Below, one piece after another: positions 55,382 to 64,000 of a DNA stretch of 64,000 nucleotides. Within the stretch, counting starts at the first letter, position 1, and each line of letters begins with the position of its first letter. Origin of the DNA: an uncultured Thermoanaerobaculia bacterium. GTDB lineage: Bacteria > Acidobacteriota > Thermoanaerobaculia > Multivoradales > Multivoraceae. Location: positions 3,510,859 to 3,574,858 of the forward strand of contig OX638294.1 of the NCBI GenBank assembly GCA_951812325.1, read 5' to 3'. The position numbers were made by a program, and so were the translations under genes. The notes under the pieces are model-generated. The model saw only the letters and a list, made by a program, of their open reading frames with translations. It was not told where the DNA came from and searched no databases.

Positions 55382-55598
55382 TCATCTCATCCCGCGAGAA
55401 TCGACGGCCAGCGGCTACCTCCATCGTCGCCTCCATGAGTCGGCGGTAGTCCCTGACCCGGCGTTCGCCCTGCTGGCTTCGGGCGTACCGTCCGAGCCAG
55501 ACACGGAACTCCGCATTCAGAGTCGTCCTTCTTCGCCGGGCTTCTTCGCGAGCCGCGTCGATGAGCTTCTCGTCAGCACTGAGGGTGATGTTTCTCAC
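55371..55598 (-). CDS. Antitoxin partner of the PIN toxin
   Basis: 75 aa from GTG 55598 with GAGGAAA upstream; the longer upstream frame lacks protein character. RNITLSADEKLIDAAREEAR and TTLNAEFRVWLGRYAR form a ribbon-helix-helix DNA-binding domain, followed by the toxin-binding tail MEVAAGRRFSRDEMNAR. Likely autoregulates the pair. Confidence 0.82.
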   Translation of the reverse strand: MRNITLSADEKLIDAAREEARRRRTTLNAEFRVWLGRYARSQQGERRVRDYRRLMEATMEVAAGRRFSRDEMNAR

Positions 55599-55705
55599 CT
55601 TGTTTCCTCGCCATTGCCGTGTACACGAGGCGATAGTGTACACGAGCGGAGTGGCGCCGGGGACCTGCTCGCACTTCTCGCCGGACGGTGGAGTGCGGGC
55701 CGGTC

Positions 55706-57487
55706 TCAGTTCGCAGCTTCCCGAGTTGGGACAGTCACAGGCGCCCGAACGAGGGACATGACCCCCGACGTCTCGTCGCGGACGCCGACTGCGACCTGGT
55801 AGCCGCCCTCCGGCAGGTTCATCGCGACGTCGACGCGGTATCCGCCGTCCACCGCCGGGACACCGGTTTGGCCGCCGACGGTGATCGTCTTCTGCCGAAC
55901 GGTTGTTCGAACGCCCTTCTCGTCCTCGACAGCGACAAGCCAGAGCCGGAGCCGGGCGCTCGGACTCGGCGCGGAGTCGCTCCTGGCAGGCAGCAGCACG
56001 ATCGACTCCTCCGGCACGTGGACGGCGACCGTGAGCTGGTGGACCTTCTTCTCCAGCGGCGTCGTGCCGGACAACTCGACACTCGCTTCAAGCGGGTTCT
56101 CCGGGTTGCCGAGGTAGGCGACGGAGAGCAGCCGTTCGGCAAGTCGCTCGTCGAGCGACTTGTCGCGGTAGGTACGCCGATACGCGATGCGGCGGCCCTT
56201 GTCGGCGCCGGGAGCGAGCAGCACGGAGATCTGCCGCACCTGGTCCGATGTCGGCTCGCCGGGGACGAAGCCCAGCGAATAAGAGGCGGAGAGCTGCCCG
56301 GTCACGTCGTCGAGGAGGATCGACAAGTCGTTCGCATTGATCAGCGCCTTGCCGCCGGTTTCGTGGGCCAGCAGGTGCAGGCCGCTTTGAGCGTTCATCG
56401 ATCGCAGGCTGACGTTCCTGGAAGAAGGCGCCCGGCCGAGGTTGCCGAACGAGATATCGGGAGTCGCACTGCGGAGGCCGGCGGCATCCAGACCGTAGAA
56501 CGTGACGCGGTTCGCGTTGGCGTGAGCGGCGATCCGGTTGAACCGGCGGCTCCCGTCGTACTGCGCCATCTCCGACATCGTTTCCGACGGCGCTGATTGC
56601 CGCAGCAACGCGCAGAGTTCATTGCCGAGATAGTCGAGAACGGAGATGCCCGGCCGCTGGGGAAGACCGTCCGTGATGTACACGACCGCCTTCTTGCCGG
56701 GCACGCCGGCGAGCGTCGTCACGAGATCGGCCAGGCCGTCGATGGCGATCGCCGTGTTTGTCGCCTGGTTGTCCGCGTACTGCCGCGCCAGCGACAGCAA
56801 CTCGCCCCAGTTGTCCTCGCAGGGTATGCAAAACGGAGCGCGCTCGCAGGCTTCGTAGGCATCGATCAGGCTTCTGACCGCGAATCGGCGGGCGCCGTCG
56901 CCGTTCTGAATGGCACGCGGCGACCCTTTTCGAACGGTCGCCGCCCCGTCCAGAATTGCGTCCGGGTCGCGCGTCGGCGGTACGAGGACTTCGAGGCGAT
57001 TCACGAACCGGGCGAGCATGAAGCCCGCGTCCATCGACCGCCAAGGTTCGATCGCGGCTTCAAGGCGCCGCAGCAAGCGGGTGCGGTGAGGCGGGAAGAT
57101 GTTCAGGTCGTCCAGGTAGAAGACGACGGTTAGCGGACCCTCCTGCGTGGCGCCGGGCGTGCCTTCGCTGCGGACTGCGAGGCGTTCCTTGTTGCGCCGG
57201 CCGGTGGTCCGTTCCTCCAGGTAGATCGTCGACTCGTAGAAGTTCGTCACGTCGACGGGCTGGCCGTCCACGTACAGCTCGAAGTCCTCGCGATTCAAGC
57301 CCTTGACCGGGCGTCCCTTCTTGTCCGTGACGACGACATCGACCTCTACGACCTGCACGTCGACGGTCTCGATGAAGGACTCGGTGGGCTGGGCCGGGAG
57401 TGCCGCGGCGCCGGCGAGGGAAAGTGCGGTGGCCGTCACCGGCGAGAGCCACTGGCGCTTCAGGCGCAAGAGCGCGTTCTGTTGCAA
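55706..57487 (-). CDS. VWFA-related secreted protein (Acidobacterial type)
   Basis: 593 aa from TTG 57487 (GGGAGA eight bases upstream). The signal peptide ends about AAALPAQ. An N-terminal beta domain with the family block VQVVEVDVVVTDKKGRPVKG and LNREDFELYVDGQPVDVTNF is followed by a von Willebrand A-like domain (LTVVFYLDDLNIFPPHRTRL; AVVYITDGLPQRPG) and a beta-rich C-terminus. TIGR-type VWFA-related proteins are strongly expanded in Acidobacteriota. Role unknown, perhaps adhesion or matrix. A decayed copy of its N-domain lies just upstream. Confidence 0.85.
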   Translation of the reverse strand: MQQNALLRLKRQWLSPVTATALSLAGAAALPAQPTESFIETVDVQVVEVDVVVTDKKGRPVKGLNREDFELYVDGQPVDVTNFYESTIYLEERTTGRRNKERLAVRSEGTPGATQEGPLTVVFYLDDLNIFPPHRTRLLRRLEAAIEPWRSMDAGFMLARFVNRLEVLVPPTRDPDAILDGAATVRKGSPRAIQNGDGARRFAVRSLIDAYEACERAPFCIPCEDNWGELLSLARQYADNQATNTAIAIDGLADLVTTLAGVPGKKAVVYITDGLPQRPGISVLDYLGNELCALLRQSAPSETMSEMAQYDGSRRFNRIAAHANANRVTFYGLDAAGLRSATPDISFGNLGRAPSSRNVSLRSMNAQSGLHLLAHETGGKALINANDLSILLDDVTGQLSASYSLGFVPGEPTSDQVRQISVLLAPGADKGRRIAYRRTYRDKSLDERLAERLLSVAYLGNPENPLEASVELSGTTPLEKKVHQLTVAVHVPEESIVLLPARSDSAPSPSARLRLWLVAVEDEKGVRTTVRQKTITVGGQTGVPAVDGGYRVDVAMNLPEGGYQVAVGVRDETSGVMSLVRAPVTVPTREAAN

Positions 57488-57689
57488 CGGTCTGTCTCCC
57501 AGGTTGTGGTGTTTCTGAAGGGTAAGGATAGCGGCTCTCGACCCGGAGAGGTTGACCCCGCCGTCCTGGTGTCCTTTGCGTCGACTCTTGCGAGATTCCC
57601 GTGCCTGGAGCAACTTCCGTGCCTGGTGGCGCGCCGAGGGTTCAGGAGTTCCCGCCGACGGCTCAACCCGGTTGAGCAGGGTGTGGGTG

Positions 57690-58060
57690 ACCGGCGGCAT
57701 GGCGAGCACGGTTCGCCGGTCGGAGCCACCGGCCGTTCCTCACCGCCCCGCTTCTCCTCCTCCCTGACCGCCAGAACGGACGACTCGAAGAAGTTGCTGA
57801 TCTCAACCGGCTTTCCGTCCACATGGAGCTCAAAGTCCTCCCGTTCGAGGCCCGGGACGGGGCGGTGACCGAACCGCCCCGCCGCTTTCGCTTCCTGCCC
57901 CGCACGCGCGACGGGCGGGCTGCTGGAGAGCAACCTCGCAGTGCGCCCGCTGCAACTCCTTCCGCTCCGTGACGACGACGTCGACCTCGACCACCTGGAC
58001 CTGGACCGGGTCGACGAACGGTTGGTTGCCCGGGACTGAACGGAACCGGGAAGTTCGTGC
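57690..58060 (-). pseudogene. Decayed partial copy of the VWFA-related gene
   Basis: Minus strand, two frames: FVDPVQVQVVEVDVVVTERK (about 57955-58025) and GLEREDFELHVDGKPVEISN followed by FFESSVLAVREEEKRG (about 57740-57860). They match the N-domain of the neighbouring VWFA protein (VDVQVVEVDVVVTDKKG; GLNREDFELYVDGQPVDVTN; FYESTIYLEERTTG) in order, but in different frames with extra sequence between. Signal peptide and A-domain are missing. The rest of the 710-bp interval 57488-58197 shows nothing else clear. Confidence 0.75.
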
Positions 58061-58197
58061 CTGGAAGGCCGCGTGGGCGGCGGTCGAGCTCCCCTTGGGG
58101 TGTCGCCCGCCGGGCTGCCGGCGAGCAGCTTCCGCGTCCGGCAACAAGAACAAGTCGTTCGCGCCGACTACGATACGGCCTTGTCAGCGAGCTTTAG

Positions 58198-59367
58198 ATG
58201 AGGATCCGTACTGCGTCGGTGCTCCAGGCGGTCGTGGCGGGAATCCTCTTCTCGACCGGCGGCGCGGCGGTCAAGGCGACGGATCTCGATGCCTGGCAGG
58301 TGGCGGCGATGCGGTCGGTCGTGGCAGCCGCGGCTCTGCTGATCGCGATTCCCGCGGCGAGGAGGTGGGCCGGCGGTGGGGGCCGGGCGGGTTCGACCGG
58401 CGCGGCGGTCTGGTGGCGCGATCCGGCGCGGCGTCGGGCCGCGCGGGCGGAACCCGGCGACGACCCGGAAGGCGCGGCGGTTTGGTGGCGCGATCCGGCG
58501 CGGCGTCGGGCTCTCCTGCTCACGCTCGGGACCGGTTGCTGCTACTGCCTGACTCTGGTCCTGTTCGTCCACGCGAACAAGCGGACCACGGCCGCCGAAA
58601 CGATCTTCCTGCAGTCGACGGCGCCGTTGTTCGTGCTGCTCCTGTCACCCCTCCTGCTGCGGGAGCGGCTGGCGGCGCGCCAGCTCTTGTTCGTGCCGCT
58701 GTTCGGCGCGGGCCTCGTGATGGCCTTCTTCGGCGGCGCCGATGCCGGCGCGAGCGCGCCGGACCCCCGGACCGGGAACGTGCTTGCCGCGTTCTGCGGG
58801 CTGGCCTACGGCCTCACCCTGATCGGTTTGCGCGCCGCGGGCCGCCCGCTGACGACGGCGCGGGCATCCGGCAGGTCCGGCGAGCCGTCCACTGCAGCGG
58901 ATGGCGACTCGATTCGCCCGCCCGGCATCGCGGCCGCCGCCTGCGGCAACGTGATCGTCTGCCTCGCGTGCCTGCCGGCGATGGCGCCCCTCCGGTCGGT
59001 CGATTCGGTCGATCTGTTGATCGTGGCCGGTCTCGGGCTGTTCCAGGTTGCCTTCGCCTACGTCCTCGTGAGCCGCGCCGCCCGGATCCTGCAAGCCCCC
59101 GTGCTTGCCCTTCTGCTGCTCCTGGAGCCGGCGCTCAGCCCGTTCTGGGCGATGTGGTTCCACGGCGAGCAGCCGCACTTTCTGACCTGGCTGGGCGGCG
59201 GAATCGTGGCGCTGGCGACCGTGCTGCTGGCCACGGTGGCGCGGTCTGCCCCAGGCTCCGTGCGGCCACGGTCTGCTAAACAATCGGTCTCTGCGGCGTC
59301 TTCACCACTGAACCCGCTGCGGCGCCGGCATCGAGCCGGCGCCCCCGGAACAAGGAGACGCAGTTGA
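58198..59367 (+). CDS. EamA-type drug/metabolite transporter with duplicated internal segment
   Basis: 389 aa, about ten hydrophobic helices in two EamA repeats (LQAVVAGILFSTGGAAVKAT; NKRTTAAETIFLQSTAPLFV; ARILQAPVLALLLLLEPALS). Inner-membrane exporter or permease. Between helices 2 and 3, GAAVWWRDPARRRA occurs twice (DNA period 72 bp, 58400-58439 and 58472-58511), enlarging a cytosolic loop. A basic low-complexity tail (about 350-389) runs into the next gene's start. Confidence 0.82.
   Translation: MRIRTASVLQAVVAGILFSTGGAAVKATDLDAWQVAAMRSVVAAAALLIAIPAARRWAGGGGRAGSTGAAVWWRDPARRRAARAEPGDDPEGAAVWWRDPARRRALLLTLGTGCCYCLTLVLFVHANKRTTAAETIFLQSTAPLFVLLLSPLLLRERLAARQLLFVPLFGAGLVMAFFGGADAGASAPDPRTGNVLAAFCGLAYGLTLIGLRAAGRPLTTARASGRSGEPSTAADGDSIRPPGIAAAACGNVIVCLACLPAMAPLRSVDSVDLLIVAGLGLFQVAFAYVLVSRAARILQAPVLALLLLLEPALSPFWAMWFHGEQPHFLTWLGGGIVALATVLLATVARSAPGSVRPRSAKQSVSAASSPLNPLRRRHRAGAPGTRRRS
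58400..58511 (+). repeat. In-gene direct repeat, 40 bp, period 72
   Basis: GGCGCGGCGGTCTGGTGGCG and its continuation at 58400-58439 recurs at 58472-58511 with one base change. Same period as the ACP-acyltransferase junction repeat. Confidence 0.9.
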
Positions 59368-60056
59368 CGATTGCAACCGTTTCGATGAGCAAGGAGCCTC
59401 CCGCGGCGCATCCCGCAACGCTTCCCGCAGTGTCTTCCGGGAGGCCGGACTGGACGGGGGCTGGGTTGCAGGATCTGTTCGAGGAACATCACCGACTCAT
59501 CTTCAGCACCGCGTACCGGGTCACCGGCAACGCGAACGACGCGGAGGACGTGCTGCAGACGATCTTCCTGCGGCTCCTCAGGCGGCCTCCCGCGGCGCTC
59601 GAGACGGGGAAGGCCGGCGGCTACCTGCGGCGGGCGGCGATCAACGCTTCGCTCGACCTGATCCGGTCCCGCAAGCGCTCCCGGCTGGTTGCGCTCGACC
59701 AGCAGTTGATCGAGGAAGTCAAGCCGGCCCTGGATGGCGCGAGCGACCCCGGTCGCCGCTTTGCGGGCCTGGAACTGCGCGAGCGGCTGCGCCGGGAGTT
59801 GGCGAAGGTGAATCCGCGGGCCGCGCAGATGTTCGCCCTGCGGTACTTCGAGGGCTACCGGAACTCCGACATCGGTCCGATGATGGGCACTTCGCGCATG
59901 ACCGTGGCGGTGACGTTGCACCGGCTGCGCAAGCGTCTGCGACTGGCGCTGGCGGACGAGTTGAACCCGCCGCAGAAGGACGCCGTGCAAACCGGACAGA
60001 CAGGCGAGGGACGCGACAAGACGGCCAGGAAGGAAGACGGGAGGCGCCAGGCATGA
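59364..60056 (+). CDS. ECF-type RNA polymerase sigma factor
   Basis: 230 aa from TTG 59364 (AAGGAGA upstream; TTGA overlap with the transporter stop). Region 2: LFEEHHRLIFSTAYRVTGNA and NDAEDVLQTIFLRL. Region 4: QMFALRYFEGYRNSDIGPMM and GTSRMTVAVTLHRLRKRLR. Probably controlled by the next gene product, which carries a zinc anti-sigma-like motif. The C-terminal tail is charged and low complexity. Confidence 0.85.
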   Translation: MTIATVSMSKEPPAAHPATLPAVSSGRPDWTGAGLQDLFEEHHRLIFSTAYRVTGNANDAEDVLQTIFLRLLRRPPAALETGKAGGYLRRAAINASLDLIRSRKRSRLVALDQQLIEEVKPALDGASDPGRRFAGLELRERLRRELAKVNPRAAQMFALRYFEGYRNSDIGPMMGTSRMTVAVTLHRLRKRLRLALADELNPPQKDAVQTGQTGEGRDKTARKEDGRRQA

Positions 60057-62959
60057 GCAACCGCAACCAGATGAATCGAATCCTGATCGAAACCGCCGGG
60101 GCGATCGCCGCCGAGCAGCCGCCGGCCGATGCCACCGCAGTCGCGGCCGAACGGGTGCGCAACGCGCTCGCCGTCGCCACGGCCGCCGGCTCCACTGCCG
60201 CCGCCTCCACCGCCGCCGGCCCATCCACTGCCGCTGCCGTCGCCACGGCAGCCGGCGCCGCCGGGGCTCCGAGCGACGCCGGCGCCGCATCGCAGACCCT
60301 GACGTTTTGTGCCGACTACCAGGCGCGGATGCCGGCCCTGGTCGCGGGTACCTTGCCCGAGGCCCAGCGCCTCCTGGTCGAGGATCACACCCGCGAGTGC
60401 ATTCCCTGCCGCAGGCGCCTGCAGGCAGTTCGTGCCGGCCGCGCCGTCTCGGACGCGCCGTCGGGCCCGGCGGCGCCGGCTCGTGTCGGCCGCTACTACG
60501 CGGCCGCCGCGGCAGTGGCCGGCGTAGCCGTGGCGGGAGTGTGGCTCAGCCAGCGGGTGATGGCGCCGCCTCAGGACGGCATCGTGCAGGTTCAGAGTGT
60601 CGATGGCCGGATGTTCGTTGCCGGCGAAGACGGCGGAGCGGACCTCGTGCCGCTCGGCCCCGGCGACGCGGTCGACGGCGGCGACCGGATCCGCACCGGC
60701 GCCGGCAGCCGCGCCGTGCTCGAACTCGCGGACGGTTCCCGGGTCGAGGCGGCGGGCCTCACGACGTTCCGCGTCGACGCCCGGCGCCGGGGCCACCGCG
60801 TGCGGGTCGACCGCGGCAGCGTGATCGTCCAGGCCGCGGAGCAGGAGAGCGGCTCGCTGATCGTGTCGACCGAGGAGATGCTGGTGGCCGTCAAGGGCAC
60901 CATCTTCGCCGTCACGCACGGCGTCAAGGGGTCGCGCGTGTCGGTGATCGAGGGCGAGGTCGAGGTCGAGAAGGGGCGCGAGCGCCACAGCCTGCTGGCC
61001 GGCGATCAGTTCCGCAGCCGTCCGACCCTGGTGGCGATGACGCTGCAGGAGGAGGTCGGTTGGAGCCAGGACGCCGACCGCTACCTCGCTCTGCTCGAGG
61101 AATTCAGGTCGCTGCGCAGCGAACTGAACCAGTTGATGGAGGCGGCGCCGGCTCGCTACTCGACCCGGCTGCTCGACCTGATGCCGGCCGACACGAAGGT
61201 CTATGTGGCGATGCCGAACGCCCCCGCGACGTTGAGCGACCTGTTCGCGCTGTTGCGGTCGCGTGCCGAGGCGAGCGCTCTGTTTGCCGAGTGGTGGGCC
61301 GAGTTCGAGGCTTCCGGCGCCGTCGGGACGATCGACGAAGTGATCGCGTTGCTTGGCGAACTCGGCGATGCGCTGGGCGACGAGACGGTCGTCGCGCTCG
61401 TCGGCGGCCTCGCCGACAACACGGCTCGTCCCCTGATGGTCACGGAGGTGTCGGACGCCGCGGCCCTGCGCGAGGCGCTCGAGGAACACTTGGAGAGACT
61501 CGGCGATGTGATGGGCGACGGGTCGCCGCCGGTCATCGTCGAGGATCTCGACGCGGCGGCCGAGTCGGACGGTGCACTCCTGATCTGGATCAGCGACGAC
61601 CTCGCCGCGGCCTCGCCTTCGCTCGCCGCGCTTCGCACCGTGGCGGCGCACCGTGCCGGCGCCGCCAACCCCTTCGTCGGCTCGCGCCTGCACGGACGGC
61701 TGGCGCAGCGCTACGCCGAAGGCGCGGAGCTGCTGGGCGCAGTCGAGCTGGCCGCCGTGGTGGGCGAACTGGTGGACAGCGAGGAGGCGGATGCCAACGG
61801 CTTCGCGTTCAGCGGGCTCGACCAGGTCGAGGATCTGGTTGCCTCCCGCACCCAGGACGGCGACCGGGCCCACGTCACCGCGACCCTGAGCTTCGACGGC
61901 GAACGGTCCGGGATGGTCTCCTGGCTGTCGGAGCCGGGAACCAACGGCGCTCTCGACTTCTTCTCTCCCGACGCATCCTTCGTCGCCGCCGGCGTGATCG
62001 AGGATCCGCTCACGATCCACGACGAGTTCCTGGAGTTCCTCGCCGGGCTCGGCGGGGAGATGGACGCGCCGCCGGCCGACATCGAGAGCGAACTGGGCAT
62101 GTCGATTCGAGGCGACTTCCTGGAGCATCTGGGCGGCGAGTACGCCGCCGGCATCGACGGTCCCGTCCTGCCGTCGCCGACCTGGAAGGCGGTGGCGTCC
62201 GTCTACAATGGGGAGGGCCTTCAGGGTTCGATCGAGACGCTGGTCGAGAGGGCGAACGACCGGCTGGCGGACGGGGGCGTGGGTGCGGCGATCACGCTCG
62301 AGGAGCAGGAGTCGGGCGGTCGCACCGTCTACCGTCTGGCCGCCGCGACCGGCGATGACGGCAGCACGGACGACGACGAGAACGACGAGGACGATTCCCT
62401 GGAGGGACTGCTCGGGGGCCTGCTCGAAACTCCCGAGATCTTCTACACGTACTTTGACGGGTACATGGTGAGCGCCTCCAACGTGGCAACGATCGACACC
62501 GCGATCCGGTACCGCGGCAGCGGCGCGTCGCTGACCTCGAGCCAGGAGTTCCTCGATCTGCTGCCCGAGAACGGGTACGCCGACTTCTCCGCGATGGTCT
62601 ACAACCGGCTTGCCGAGACGGCGGGCGAACTGTTCGACCTGCTGCCGACCGAAGTCGTTGGCGACGACCAGCAGGCCGTCGCGCAGGCAATCGGGGACCA
62701 GCTCAGCAGTCATGGTCCGGCGCTCTACACGGTGTACGCGGGCCGCAGCGAGATCGTCGTGACCTCCAGCGGCCCGAGCCTGCTGGCCTTTGCGGGATTG
62801 GGTCCGCTGCTCGGACTCCCAGGTCTCCTGCAGGACCTGGAGCCTGCAGACGACGGGGCCGGGCCCGAACCGGCGGCCGAGGTGGACGATCAGATCGCGC
62901 AGATCCCGTCGGCGCCGACGAACAGCGTCCGGAGGGGCGTCCTGAGGCCGGCCGCTTGA
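60053..62959 (+). CDS. Anti-sigma-like zinc finger / FecR-domain membrane protein
   Basis: 968 aa. Ala/Thr-rich N-terminus, then a putative zf-HC2 type site (FCADYQARMPAL, HTRECIPCRRRL, about 85-122), one transmembrane helix (YYAAAAAVAGVAVAGVWL, about 146-163), a periplasmic FecR domain (GDRIRTGAGSRAVLELADGS, LIVSTEEMLVAVKGTIFAVT, VSVIEGEVEVEKG) and a long C-terminal domain resembling DUF3352 proteins. An acidic stretch (TDDDENDEDDS) lies at about residue 775. ATG overlaps the sigma factor stop. Role: holds or releases the sigma factor in response to an envelope signal (inference). Confidence 0.8.
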   Translation: MSNRNQMNRILIETAGAIAAEQPPADATAVAAERVRNALAVATAAGSTAAASTAAGPSTAAAVATAAGAAGAPSDAGAASQTLTFCADYQARMPALVAGTLPEAQRLLVEDHTRECIPCRRRLQAVRAGRAVSDAPSGPAAPARVGRYYAAAAAVAGVAVAGVWLSQRVMAPPQDGIVQVQSVDGRMFVAGEDGGADLVPLGPGDAVDGGDRIRTGAGSRAVLELADGSRVEAAGLTTFRVDARRRGHRVRVDRGSVIVQAAEQESGSLIVSTEEMLVAVKGTIFAVTHGVKGSRVSVIEGEVEVEKGRERHSLLAGDQFRSRPTLVAMTLQEEVGWSQDADRYLALLEEFRSLRSELNQLMEAAPARYSTRLLDLMPADTKVYVAMPNAPATLSDLFALLRSRAEASALFAEWWAEFEASGAVGTIDEVIALLGELGDALGDETVVALVGGLADNTARPLMVTEVSDAAALREALEEHLERLGDVMGDGSPPVIVEDLDAAAESDGALLIWISDDLAAASPSLAALRTVAAHRAGAANPFVGSRLHGRLAQRYAEGAELLGAVELAAVVGELVDSEEADANGFAFSGLDQVEDLVASRTQDGDRAHVTATLSFDGERSGMVSWLSEPGTNGALDFFSPDASFVAAGVIEDPLTIHDEFLEFLAGLGGEMDAPPADIESELGMSIRGDFLEHLGGEYAAGIDGPVLPSPTWKAVASVYNGEGLQGSIETLVERANDRLADGGVGAAITLEEQESGGRTVYRLAAATGDDGSTDDDENDEDDSLEGLLGGLLETPEIFYTYFDGYMVSASNVATIDTAIRYRGSGASLTSSQEFLDLLPENGYADFSAMVYNRLAETAGELFDLLPTEVVGDDQQAVAQAIGDQLSSHGPALYTVYAGRSEIVVTSSGPSLLAFAGLGPLLGLPGLLQDLEPADDGAGPEPAAEVDDQIAQIPSAPTNSVRRGVLRPAA

Positions 62960-63076
62960 CGCGCGCCCGCAACAGCGCCCGGAGAGCGGGTGGGCTCTCC
63001 GCCAGGACGTCGAGCCTGTCGGCGGCGACCGCTCGGGTCAGGGCCTCCCGCGCGTCCTCGGAGCGATGACCTCTTG

Positions 63077-64000
63077 GTGACGAGTACGGCGGCAACTGGC
63101 GGCGAGGCGCAGAAGCAGGCGGCCGGTGCGTCGCCGCCGGTGATCGACCTCGACGGCCTGGGTGTGCGTTTCGGCCGGCACCAGGTGCTGGACGACATGC
63201 GCGGCGCCTTTTCGGGCCGGGCGATCGGCCTCCTGGGGCCGAACGGCGCCGGCAAGACGACGCTGCTCAACACGCTGCTGGGCTTCTACAGGCCTACCAC
63301 CGGCACCGCCCGCCTGTTCGGCATGGACATCACGGCCCAGGGGCGGGAACTGCGGCGCCGGGTCGGCTACATGCCCGAGCGGGACGCCTTCATCGCCGGC
63401 ATTTCCGGCGTCCGTTTCGTGCGGCTGATGGCGGAGCTGTCGGGGCTGCCGTCCGAGGCGGCTCTCGAGCGCGCCCACGAGGTGTTCTTCTACGTCGGTC
63501 TGGGCGAGGCGCGCTACCGCAACGTCGAGACCTATTCGCTGGGCATGAAGCAGCTGCTCAAGCTGGCGCAGGCGATCGCCCACGGGCCGAGCCTTCTGTT
63601 CCTCGACGAACCGACGAACGGTCTCGACCCGCCGGCGCGTCTTCGGATGCTGCGGCTGATCCGCGAGATCCGGGATTCGGGCAACGCGCGGATCGTCGTC
63701 TCGTCCCACCTGCTGCGCGACGTGGAGGAGTGCTGCGAGGAGGTGCTGGTCCTCAACCGAGGGAAGATCGCCACGTACTGCAACCTGGCCGAGGAGCGCC
63801 GCGCCAACCGCCGCTTCCTCGAACTGGACCTGGGCGCGGAGCGCGAAGGCGCCGGCAGCGCTTTCCGCGGCGCGATCGAGGGGCTCGGCTGCGAGGTCGC
63901 GGTGGTCAATCGCCGGCGGATCAAGGCCGTTCTGCCGCCGGGTGTCGGCGTACGCCACATCTACGCCGCCGCGATCGAGCAGGACGTGACGATTCGCCGC
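63077..64000 (+). CDS. ABC transporter ATP-binding protein (partial, runs off right edge)
   Basis: 308 codons visible from GTG 63077 (TTG 63074 possible); no stop before base 64000. Walker [10 protein letters not shown], signature region [19 protein letters not shown] (an LSGG variant, common in ABC-2 type exporters), Walker [14 protein letters not shown], switch His VSSHLL. ATPase of an ABC-2 family exporter; the permease gene should follow outside the window. A spacer of 117 bp separates it from the FecR gene. Confidence 0.9.
   Translation, partial: MTSTAATGGEAQKQAAGASPPVIDLDGLGVRFGRHQVLDDMRGAFSGRAIGLLGPNGAGKTTLLNTLLGFYRPTTGTARLFGMDITAQGRELRRRVGYMPERDAFIAGISGVRFVRLMAELSGLPSEAALERAHEVFFYVGLGEARYRNVETYSLGMKQLLKLAQAIAHGPSLLFLDEPTNGLDPPARLRMLRLIREIRDSGNARIVVSSHLLRDVEECCEEVLVLNRGKIATYCNLAEERRANRRFLELDLGAEREGAGSAFRGAIEGLGCEVAVVNRRRIKAVLPPGVGVRHIYAAAIEQDVTIRR

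Noticed and set aside
59855..62713. A 952-codon open frame antisense to the FecR/anti-sigma-like gene
   Set aside because: It is the mirror of a well-supported gene with sigma-factor context and domain motifs. Long antisense frames are expected at this GC content and the translation has no recognisable motif.

Overview
GC-rich bacterial chromosome, about 64 kb. Genes are packed in long blocks with many ATGA, GTGA and TTGA stop/start overlaps. The secreted VWFA-type protein at 55706-57487 belongs to a family typical of Acidobacteriota. Together with the HisZ-dependent short HisG, the PQQ dehydrogenase and the TonB receptor, this makes Acidobacteriota the best guess (inference; no rRNA is present). 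I see no rRNA, tRNA or CRISPR array.

Layout. 1-6.8 kb is an accessory region. It holds a minus-strand run of a small secreted protein, two tiny membrane peptides, a HicA-like/antitoxin-like pair and a very long HNH-endonuclease gene leaving the left edge. Beside it lie HTH genes and a scar where a DEAD/DEAH helicase remnant meets a truncated VapC next to an intact VapB. 6.9-19 kb: GST, ZIP metal transporter, PQQ-cytochrome c dehydrogenase, small secreted proteins, a helical-toroid-like protein facing a lipoprotein with about 60 Gly-Asp repeats and an Asp/Asn beta-hydroxylase domain, IS remnants and two exported proteins. 19-24 kb: sarcosine oxidase genes with alpha and gamma subunits fused. 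24-30 kb: FabG-, FabF-, ACP- and acyltransferase-type lipid genes and a TonB receptor. 30-33.6 kb: a subtilase plus AAA+ ATPase pair matching the IetAS anti-phage system. 34-37.2 kb: HupE/UreJ-type membrane protein and partner, GST, squalene/phytoene synthase.

37.3-54.9 kb is a 17.6 kb aro-his-trp supraoperon: promoter, a trp leader peptide with tandem Trp codons, an attenuator hairpin, then aroDE-hisZ-G-D-C-B-H-A-F-IE-trpE-G-D-C-F-B-A. Small open frames bridge six of its junctions. trpC and trpB each carry an apparent +1 frameshift near a G run; trpC also carries a long low-complexity insertion. 55-64 kb: a PIN toxin/antitoxin pair, the VWFA protein and a decayed partial copy, an EamA transporter, an ECF sigma factor with its FecR/anti-sigma-like partner, and an ABC ATPase cut by the right edge.

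A recurring theme is tandem duplication. Roughly 72-77 bp direct repeats sit at gene junctions or inside genes, and low-complexity inserts interrupt otherwise conserved enzymes (SoxA, squalene/phytoene synthase, HisZ, HisD, TrpC, EamA). Aspartate-rich tracts recur in envelope proteins.
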